Below are positions 25,203 to 32,109 of a stretch of DNA of 35,952 bases, one piece after another. How positions within the stretch are numbered: position 1 is the first letter of the stretch; the number at the start of each line of letters is the position of its first letter. The translations under genes were made by a program, and so were the position numbers. This DNA comes from Acidimicrobiaceae bacterium. Lineage in GTDB: Bacteria; Actinomycetota; Acidimicrobiia; Acidimicrobiales; Bog-793. Below the pieces are notes generated by a model that was given only the letters and a program-made list of their open reading frames with translations, ran no database searches and had not been told where the DNA came from. The stretch spans positions 1 through 35,952 of the forward strand of contig PLIM01000163.1 in assembly GCA_003139355.1 (NCBI GenBank). Direction: 5' to 3'.

Positions 25203-27602
25203 ATGGACTTCCGCCACGTTCGCCATTGTGACATGGGTCCAAGACGGGTGATGGCACACCGGGGCCTGCTGCCGTTCGTAGCTGCCGCCTGCTTGATCGC
25301 TGCTTTCACCGTCCCTACCTTCTCGGCGGCTTCGGCCGGCGTGCGAACCTCCACTCCATCCGGCGTACCCAACGGGACGCGCGTGACACACATCCCCCAT
25401 TTCGAAAGTCCGCTGTGGACCCTCAAGAGACTCGGCTCCACATGGATGAGCTCACCGGTCGTCGCGACGATCGACGGCGTCAAGGCCGTGGTTCTCGCAA
25501 CGCTTTCGGGCGAGATCTACGTCGTCAACGCAAAGTCCGGTCGTGAGCTGCCAGGTTGGCCCCGGTGGGTGCACATCAACAGCCGAACGCCGACGGCCGT
25601 CGACTCGAGCCCGGCGGTCGCGTATCTCGACGGTCCGGACAGGCCGCCCTCGATCATCGTGGGTGCTGGTTCCCTCTGGAGGGCCAACCAACAGGGCGGG
25701 CTTGAAGCCTTCTACGCCAGTGGAAAAGTACGTTTCGTCTTCCAGACGCGGCGCACGTTCTACCCTTGGAGGGCCGGTCCGGACGATTACTCCGACCCCG
25801 TCTTTGCGACGCCAGCGGTGGGCGACATCACCGGAACAGGCCAACTCGACATCGTCTTCGGCTCGTACGACCACAACATCTACGCGCTGCAGCCGGACGG
25901 ACAGCTCGTGGCTGGCTTCCCGATCCAGCGCGCCGACACGATCTGGTCGTCGCCGACCCTGGCGGACACGAGCCACACGGGCCGCGACGACATCATCATG
26001 GGCGGGGACTCGAGCGGCCTCGACGGATGCCGCGGGGGCTGGATCGTCGACTACCGCTACAGCGGTCACGACCCAGAGCTCGTATGGCAGCGGTGCACCG
26101 GCCAGACGATCTGGTCAAGCCCTACGGTCGGGATCCTCAACAGCACCGAACGGCCCGCTGTTGTGGTCGGGACCAGCTTCTACTCGAAGTATCACAGCAC
26201 CTCCACCGACGAGATCATTGCGTTGTATGCCAACGACGGTCATGAGGTGCCAGGTTGGCCGGTCAAAGCGAGGGGGCCGACGTTCGGCTCGCCGGCGATC
26301 GGTCGGATCGACGGCCAGCTCGCTGTCGTTTCGACATCTTGCGCCCAGTGCGTGAAGGGCCCTGCGGTCGTGAGCGCTTGGAGCGGCTCAGGCCGCCGGA
26401 TCTGGTCCCGGGTCTTCGATGCCCATAACGAAGCCACATCCTCCCCGGTGCTGGTCGACCTCACCGGCGGCGAGAACGACGGCGACGACGTGCTGGTGGG
26501 TGCCGCTCGGGGGCTGTACGTACTCGCAGGCAACAACGGGAAGGTCCTCTCCGTCTCCGGAGGGAGGCAGCCCGCCCTCGAACCGGGCTGCGACACCCCT
26601 GGCAGCGCGGCCGTCGCCTATGTGCCCGGCGCTCCGGAGAGCGGCTGGATGATGTACTTCGCCTGCGGGGGACCGACCATACCGGCAACTCTGGTCGCGT
26701 ACCCACTGCCGATGGCGCCGGCTGCGTCCAACCCGCCAGCGTGGCCCGAATGGAGGGCGAACGCGGACCGCACGGGGATCGCCGACCCGCTCTCGGTCAA
26801 GCGGACACGGTGCGCTCGATCCAGTCACAAGGACGTCGGGTACCGCCTCGCGACCAGTGACGGCTCAGTATTCGATCTTGGCAACCTCTCCTACTGCGGT
26901 GGCTTGAACACCACCGTGCTGCCTTCGGACGTAGTCTCGATGACCACCACCCCGAGCGGGGACGGCTACTGGCTCCTCATCGCAGATGGCTCGGTGTACG
27001 CGTTCGGTGACGCCAAGTGGTACGGGGACCTTCGCGGCGGTGCCTGGCGCGGCGGACCAGTGCCACCTGGATCCCCGGTGGTCGGCATCGCCGCAACCCC
27101 AGACGGAAAGGGCTACTTCGTCGTGGCTGCCAATGGCTCGGTGTACGCGTTCGGTGACGCGAAGTACAGCGGTTCTCGAGGTGGCCTCTGGATCGATGGA
27201 GCCGTCGTCGGGATCGCGGTCGATCCCACGACCGGCGGCTACTGGGTCGTTACCTCCCGAGGTGCCGTCTACGCCGAAGATGCTCCGGACTATGGCTCGC
27301 CGGCCACGCACCACCTGCCGTCACCGATCGTCGCCATGGCGGCTGCGCCCCACGGGTCCGGTTACTGGCTCGCCGCAAGCAACGGTCGTGTCTACTCCTA
27401 CGGAGCAGCGTTCCACGGCTCGGCATCCAACAGGCATCTCTGGTCGCCGGTCGTCGGCATAGCCGCGAGCTCCTCGGGGAACGGCTATTGGCTCGCATCG
27501 GCAGACGGGACCATCCTCCGGTTCGGGAACGTCGGTTCATACGGCAAAGTGCCTGCCGAAGCCCATTCGGAGCCCATCACTGCATTCAGCTCGGTGCCGT
27601 AG
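25203..27602 (+). CDS. Secreted protein with N-terminal FG-GAP/PQQ-like propeller and C-terminal GYW-repeat propeller
   Basis: Signal peptide LLPFVAAACLIAAFTVPTFSAASA; repeats AVGDITGTGQLDIVFGSYDHNIYALQPDGQ; C-terminal GDGYWLLIADGSVYAFGDAKWYGDL, GKGYFVVAANGSVYAFGDAKYSG, GGYWVVTSRGAVYAEDAPDYGS, GSGYWLAASNGRVYSYGAAFHGS, GNGYWLASADGTILRFGNVGSYG. Confidence 0.88.
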   Translation: MDFRHVRHCDMGPRRVMAHRGLLPFVAAACLIAAFTVPTFSAASAGVRTSTPSGVPNGTRVTHIPHFESPLWTLKRLGSTWMSSPVVATIDGVKAVVLATLSGEIYVVNAKSGRELPGWPRWVHINSRTPTAVDSSPAVAYLDGPDRPPSIIVGAGSLWRANQQGGLEAFYASGKVRFVFQTRRTFYPWRAGPDDYSDPVFATPAVGDITGTGQLDIVFGSYDHNIYALQPDGQLVAGFPIQRADTIWSSPTLADTSHTGRDDIIMGGDSSGLDGCRGGWIVDYRYSGHDPELVWQRCTGQTIWSSPTVGILNSTERPAVVVGTSFYSKYHSTSTDEIIALYANDGHEVPGWPVKARGPTFGSPAIGRIDGQLAVVSTSCAQCVKGPAVVSAWSGSGRRIWSRVFDAHNEATSSPVLVDLTGGENDGDDVLVGAARGLYVLAGNNGKVLSVSGGRQPALEPGCDTPGSAAVAYVPGAPESGWMMYFACGGPTIPATLVAYPLPMAPAASNPPAWPEWRANADRTGIADPLSVKRTRCARSSHKDVGYRLATSDGSVFDLGNLSYCGGLNTTVLPSDVVSMTTTPSGDGYWLLIADGSVYAFGDAKWYGDLRGGAWRGGPVPPGSPVVGIAATPDGKGYFVVAANGSVYAFGDAKYSGSRGGLWIDGAVVGIAVDPTTGGYWVVTSRGAVYAEDAPDYGSPATHHLPSPIVAMAAAPHGSGYWLAASNGRVYSYGAAFHGSASNRHLWSPVVGIAASSSGNGYWLASADGTILRFGNVGSYGKVPAEAHSEPITAFSSVP

Positions 27603-27823
27603 GGCCCGCCTTCCCTCAGGACACGTCCACGTCCACCAAGGTCGTGGATGTCCCCGTACCTGACAACCCAGCGACGACACAGAAGCGCACGCTGTGCCAG
27701 GGCCATCGCAACGCCCGCCGGAGCACAGCTTCAACGCCGTCATCTGGTCTGATCGCCAACCGAGTCGAGGCACTACCCTCAGCTGTTCGGTCGGCCGGAA
27801 CCGGAAGACGACTTCTGAGGACC

Positions 27824-28447
27824 TCAGGTTGTCGCCTTCAAGGTGGAGCGGTCAATCACGCGGTCGATGAAGCCATAGTCCAGCGCCTCCTGAGCAGTAA
27901 ACCACCGGTCACGGTCAGAGTCGGCCTCGATCCGCTCAATCGGTTGGCCCGTATGCAGAGCGATTCGCTCGGCCATCATCCGCTTCAGGTAGACGATCTG
28001 CTCGGCCTGGATGGCTATGTCTGCAGCCTGTCCTTGCATCTGGCCCGACGGCTGGTGCATGAGGATCCGGCTGTGTGGCAGCGCGTACCGCTTGCCCGGG
28101 GCGCCCGCGCAGAGCAAGAACTGCCCCATCGACGCGGCCAATCCCAAGCAGATGGTCGATACGTCGCAACGGACGTACTGCATCGTGTCGTAGATCGCCA
28201 GGCCATCGGTCACCGAGCCGCCTGGTGAATTGACGTAGAGCGAGATGTCCCGTTCCCGATCTTCTGCCTCGAGGAGGAGCAGCTGAGCGCAGATCAAGTT
28301 CGCCGAGGTCTGGTCGACTTGGGTGCCGAGGAACACGATGCGCTCGCGCAGGAGGCGCTGATAGATCTCGCCGGCCCGATCACCCGCGCCGTACTCCGAA
28401 CTGATCGTCATCGCTTCGATCCCCTCGGCGATCGGAGAGGTGGACAT
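27824..28447 (-). CDS. clpP: ATP-dependent Clp protease proteolytic subunit
   Basis: [125 protein letters not shown]. Confidence 0.97.
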   Translation of the reverse strand: MSTSPIAEGIEAMTISSEYGAGDRAGEIYQRLLRERIVFLGTQVDQTSANLICAQLLLLEAEDRERDISLYVNSPGGSVTDGLAIYDTMQYVRCDVSTICLGLAASMGQFLLCAGAPGKRYALPHSRILMHQPSGQMQGQAADIAIQAEQIVYLKRMMAERIALHTGQPIERIEADSDRDRWFTAQEALDYGFIDRVIDRSTLKATT

Positions 28448-28577
28448 GACATTCCTCCTTGTCGGCCGCGACGTTGGCCGAACCGCAACCGCAGGCTACC
28501 GGAGCGGCAGGGTGGCGCGGACCTGCTTGCGCACTGCTGAGCCTCGGAGCAGTCGGGAGTACGCTCTGGCAGACTAC

Positions 28578-28659
28578 GCGGGCGTGGCGGAATTGGCAGA
28601 CGCGCCGGGTTTAGGTCCCGGTCCCTTCGGGGGTGGGGGTTCGAGTCCCTTCGCCCGCA
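28578..28659 (+). tRNA. tRNA-Leu (anticodon TAG)
   Basis: gcgggcg acceptor / cgcccgc; D-arm gcggaattggcagacgc; anticodon stem-loop ccggg-tttaggt-cccgg; long variable arm gtcccttcgggggt; T-loop ttcgagt. Confidence 0.93.
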
Positions 28660-28661
28660 CA
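28611..28661 (+). repeat. Left 51-bp att-like direct repeat (tRNA-Leu anticodon loop to 3' end)
   Basis: ttaggtcccggtcccttcgggggtgggggttcgagtcccttcgcccgcaca, identical to 30624-30674. Confidence 0.9.
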
Positions 28662-28754
28662 AGAAAGGCCGCCGAGCAGGTAGCTCAGCTCATTCTCGGC
28701 AGTTGAGGGGTCCCGACGTGTGGATGAGCACCGAAACGGTCCCAGGTTGGGATT

Positions 28755-28774
28755 TATAGAGGAATCTGTATAAA
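28755..28774. promoter_or_regulatory. AT-rich motif TATAGAN3ATN3TATAAA, copy 1 (downstream of ATPase gene)
   Basis: TATAGAGGAATCTGTATAAA; matches copy at 30016-30035 with identical spacing. Confidence 0.5.
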
Positions 28775-28799
28775 CCTAGAAAATCGTTAGAAACCTTGG

Positions 28800-30014
28800 T
28801 CAGTTTCCTCGAAGGGTCGCAAGGTCGGGGATCCACCGCTTCATGAACTGATCGAACAGCGGAACGGTGAAATCAATCTCGCCCCAGCGTGGCGCGTAAC
28901 AGAGTGACTTCTTGAGAAGGGTGTCCCGCGTCGGACCCAACGATGTCGCCGACTTGCCGAGAAGTTGTGCCACCTCTGCGGAACGGACTGGACCCGGCCC
29001 AACTTCTGCCATCGCTCGAAGGTAAGCCCGCTCGGCGTCGTTCGTCCGCCCAATGCGGACCCTGAAAAAACCGTCGTCGAGCTGGGCCGTCGCGAGCGGA
29101 ACACTCCGCTCGACATCGTCCAGAGTGATAACCGGCCCGCCGGCCAGATCCCAGGCCTGCTTCCCGAACTCCTGCAGGAAGTACGGATAGCCCTTCGAGA
29201 CTTCAACCACAAGAGCGACCGCATCATCAGCCCAGGTCACGCCTTCGTCGGACGCAGGCACGACGAGAGCCTCTCGTGGCTGGTCGCCGGCAAGGGAGTC
29301 GATGACGGGGTAGTTGAACATCCGTTCCGCGTACGACTTGGCCTCTCCAGTCAGCGTGGCAAGCGTCGGGAGCCCGGCGCCGGAGATCGTGATGGGAAGA
29401 CCGAGCTGAGACGCACGGTGGAGCCCCATCACCAGTGCCTCGAGGGTGTGCAACGAGACATAATGCAATTCGTCGATCGTGATCAGAACACCTGTTTCGT
29501 TGTCCCGTGCGACTTCTCCCAGCTCGACGAAGAGTCCCGCAAGATCCATGGACAGATCACCCGAGTCTGCGGAACCGAGTACGGCATCGATGTCGATTCC
29601 GATTTCCGGGCCGTCAGGTAGGCGGACCGAGAAGGCCTTCAGTACTCCGAGCGCGCGACGGACTCGTTCCCCGATGCGGCGTCGAGCATCCATTGAGAGC
29701 AAGACGCGTCGGAAGGCAGCGGCGAGCCTCGCTGGGAGCTCACCATCCTCACTCACTTCGATGTGCTCGTGGAAGTAGCCGCGTGCCTCTGCGAGTTGCT
29801 CGAACTCGTTCAACAGAACCGTCTTTCCGACGCCTCGAAGACCGGTCAGCATCAAACTGCGACCGTACCGACCGGCGAGAAGGCGCTGGAGCGCGATGTC
29901 CATCGCCTCGATCTCGCCGTCCCGCCCGACGAGCGCCGGCGGGCGAGTCCCCGCTCCGGGACTGTACGGATTGCGCACCGCGTCCACAGCGCGAAGTATA
30001 GGGTTTTTCTCCAT
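28800..30014 (-). CDS. AAA/Orc1-like ATPase with C-terminal winged-helix-like region
   Basis: Walker A LTGLRGVGKTVLLNEF, Walker B TGVLITIDELHYV; C-terminal AYLRAMAEVGPGPVRSAEVAQLLGKSATSLGPTRDTLLKKSLCYAPRWGEIDFTVPLFDQFMKRW. Confidence 0.88.
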   Translation of the reverse strand: MEKNPILRAVDAVRNPYSPGAGTRPPALVGRDGEIEAMDIALQRLLAGRYGRSLMLTGLRGVGKTVLLNEFEQLAEARGYFHEHIEVSEDGELPARLAAAFRRVLLSMDARRRIGERVRRALGVLKAFSVRLPDGPEIGIDIDAVLGSADSGDLSMDLAGLFVELGEVARDNETGVLITIDELHYVSLHTLEALVMGLHRASQLGLPITISGAGLPTLATLTGEAKSYAERMFNYPVIDSLAGDQPREALVVPASDEGVTWADDAVALVVEVSKGYPYFLQEFGKQAWDLAGGPVITLDDVERSVPLATAQLDDGFFRVRIGRTNDAERAYLRAMAEVGPGPVRSAEVAQLLGKSATSLGPTRDTLLKKSLCYAPRWGEIDFTVPLFDQFMKRWIPDLATLRGN

Positions 30015-30015
30015 C

Positions 30016-30035
30016 TATAGAAATATCGCTATAAA
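30016..30035. promoter_or_regulatory. AT-rich motif TATAGAN3ATN3TATAAA, copy 2 (abutting ATPase start codon)
   Basis: TATAGAAATATCGCTATAAA, one nucleotide from the ATG at 30014. Confidence 0.5.
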
Positions 30036-30270
30036 TGTCAACGAATACGCGTCCGATGCAACATGCGTCATTGTGATTGAACTAGTAAGGCAAGTGCTCA
30101 GAAAGCAGTTCAGAGGCACTTTTCGAGCTGAGCGATGAATGCCTTCACACCCGAACGGCCGCGAGAGATGCTCAACGTCTCAAGCCGCAGACATGGACAA
30201 GACGGCGACGCCTCACAGAGCTGAAGGATCAGCGGCAACGAACACGGACCAGAGACTCGAGTTGAACAAC

Positions 30271-30302
30271 GGTCCCCAGACCGCGTGAGCGGGCTGGGGA
30301 CC
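30271..30302. other. Strong hairpin GGTCCCCAGaCCGC-GTGA-GCGGgCTGGGGACC
   Basis: 9-bp perfect outer stem, one mismatch, 4-bp inner stem, GTGA loop; no T-run downstream. Confidence 0.7.
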
Positions 30303-30483
30303 CTGTCGTCTCTCCTCCAAGAAAACGAGCGAGCCCGTCAAGTGTCCTGTGCTCTGCCTGACGGCAACTGTGAAGCTGCGCCGTGCATCTTCGACATCCT
30401 CATGATGCCGGCCCTATCGAGGACGACCAACTGGTTGTTCTCAGGGTCGTAGCGCCGGACGAGCGCAGTTCGACCCGCTGCAG

Positions 30484-30505
30484 AATTGCTAACCAATTGC
30501 TAACC
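30484..30505. repeat. Perfect 11-bp tandem repeat AATTGCTAACC x2
   Basis: aattgctaaccaattgctaacc followed by aaat. Confidence 0.85.
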
Positions 30506-30623
30506 AAATCCCACGAACCGGTGCGAACGGACTTGGACGAAGAGGGACAGGCTCCGACAAGATCCAGCAAAACAAAGACTCTTGTGGACTGCAGCGGACG
30601 CCTTCGGACGCTCGCCTGCGGGC

Positions 30624-30674
30624 TTAGGTCCCGGTCCCTTCGGGGGTGGGGGTTCGAGTCCCTTCGCCCGCACA
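30624..30674 (+). repeat. Right 51-bp att-like direct repeat (tRNA-Leu 3' fragment)
   Basis: Perfect copy of 28611-28661; upstream half of the tRNA absent. Confidence 0.9.
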
Positions 30675-30948
30675 CCTTCGCCTGCACAAAATGGCTGTTG
30701 AGCTGGGGCGATGCTCCCACGGTAGCGGCTGGCCAGTTGAACTTCCGGACAGCCAAGACACGGAATTGCCAACCTCGGTCTCCCTTTCCGCACTCCTGAC
30801 GTCGGTCGACAGCCCATTTCGCGTCACAGTTGCGACCAGTTCCCGGTAAGTTATCGATACAGGCATTCGGTCGGTGATCTTCCCGGACACAGGAAGGAGC
30901 CTCAAGGCGTTGACACTGCACGCCACTCCGAACCACTCCCGCTACTTC

Positions 30949-31467
30949 ATGCGAGCAGTTGGGGCGGCTGGGATCGCCCTTGTCCTTGGTGCTTTCGCTG
31001 TCGCTATGGGCGTCACGGCCCCCGCGTCGGCGGCCGGACGGGGCGCTGATGCGAAGAACGCGCTGGCGCCGCCGTGTGCGCCTTCGGCAGTGAGGGAAGT
31101 GACCTCGACGAACGGGCGGTACTACGGGCCGAAGTCCATCGTGAAGATGACTTCGTCGGTTCGCAACACGTCCAAGGCCACGTGCAGCGTGTCGGTCGGT
31201 CCGACCTCTCCCTCGTTCGCCGTGACCAACTCGAAGGGCGTCGAGGTGTGGAACAACTGCTACGCCGGCGACCGGCCCGGAGCGTGCCCCCAGTACCTCA
31301 TCGCGCGAAGTCTCAAACCGGGGGCCACGTTCTCCAAGACCGTGGCTTGGGACCAGCGCTCCGGCAGCCCGCCAGCCCGCGTGCCGGCGGGCATCTACAA
31401 AGTGACGACCCACTTCACCGGCATCCCTGGCAACCACTCAGCCTGGTTCAAGCTCATGGCGCGGTGA
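30949..31467 (+). CDS. Secreted hypothetical protein
   Basis: MRAVGAAGIALVLGAFAVAMGVTAPASAAG signal peptide; Cys-containing NTSKATCSVSVGP..FAVTNSKGVEVWNNCYAGDRPGACPQ..RVPAGIYKVTTHFTGIPGNHSAWF. Confidence 0.7.
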   Translation: MRAVGAAGIALVLGAFAVAMGVTAPASAAGRGADAKNALAPPCAPSAVREVTSTNGRYYGPKSIVKMTSSVRNTSKATCSVSVGPTSPSFAVTNSKGVEVWNNCYAGDRPGACPQYLIARSLKPGATFSKTVAWDQRSGSPPARVPAGIYKVTTHFTGIPGNHSAWFKLMAR

Positions 31468-31573
31468 CCAGGTCCCGCACGATCACCGTGACATAGGCAG
31501 CTGGCGGTCGCAGCTACGCACTGCGCGGGGTTGATCGCCTGGTCGTCCCGTTCTCGGGTCCGTCGACTTACAC

Positions 31574-31861
31574 TTGGACCGAGCCAGTCTCCTCCGAAAA
31601 GCCGTACTCCAACGCACGGGGGGTTCATCTCGCAGCGCGGCAACCGCCGCCTTCGTCGCCGAAGCGAACAACGCGGTGACGATCAAGGAGCCCACGACGG
31701 CGCTGTGCATGATCACGCTGAAGTCGGCCAAGGGAGCGTGCACGCCGTCGGCCGAGAAGCTTCCGGTGGGCACCTACCATGTCGTCGCCACCTACAACGG
31801 CAGCGCGGATTTCGGCGGCTCGACTTCTGCCACGGAGACGCTCACCGTCGCCGAGCAATGA
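31574..31861 (+). pseudogene. Fragment of a bacterial Ig-like domain protein
   Basis: FVAEANNAVTIKEPTTALCMITLKSAKGACTPSAEKLPVGTYHVVATYNGSADFGGSTSATETLTVAEQ: only the C-terminal part of an Ig-like repeat, no signal peptide. Confidence 0.5.
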
Positions 31862-31990
31862 ACGACCACCGCGAGCGCGGATGAACCACCTCAGCCGATC
31901 CGCGCTCGAGGCGTGAACGGCCGCAAGCCGGTTGTCCCGAGCGATCGAGATGTCGGGAGAGGTTCGGCTTCCTCCTGCCTGCCAAGGTGT

Positions 31991-32045
31991 CCGGCAGCCC
32001 GCTCGCTGTGCGCCTTCCTGAGGCACACACCGAGCGGGCTGCCGG
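31991..32045. other. Long inverted repeat (15-bp perfect stem)
   Basis: CCGGCAGCCCGCTCG (31991-32005) / CGAGCGGGCTGCCGG (32031-32045); inner loop can also pair (TGTG..CCT / AGG..CACA). Confidence 0.85.
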
Positions 32046-32109
32046 AAGCTACGGCGCTGCCCACGGTGCCGGATACCGACGCGCCCTCCCTGCAGGCCAC
32101 GTCATGTGA

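Noticed and set aside
28671-28700. GCCGAG..CTCGGC with internal GGTAGCTCAGC resembling a tRNA D-arm
   Set aside because: No anticodon or T-arm follows; at most a weak hairpin behind tRNA-Leu.
30400-31437. 345-aa minus-strand ORF containing GRRDSNPHPRRDRDL (also in ORF 28408-28662)
   Set aside because: This peptide is the antisense translation of the tRNA-Leu 3' end; both ORFs are artefacts of the 51-bp repeat.
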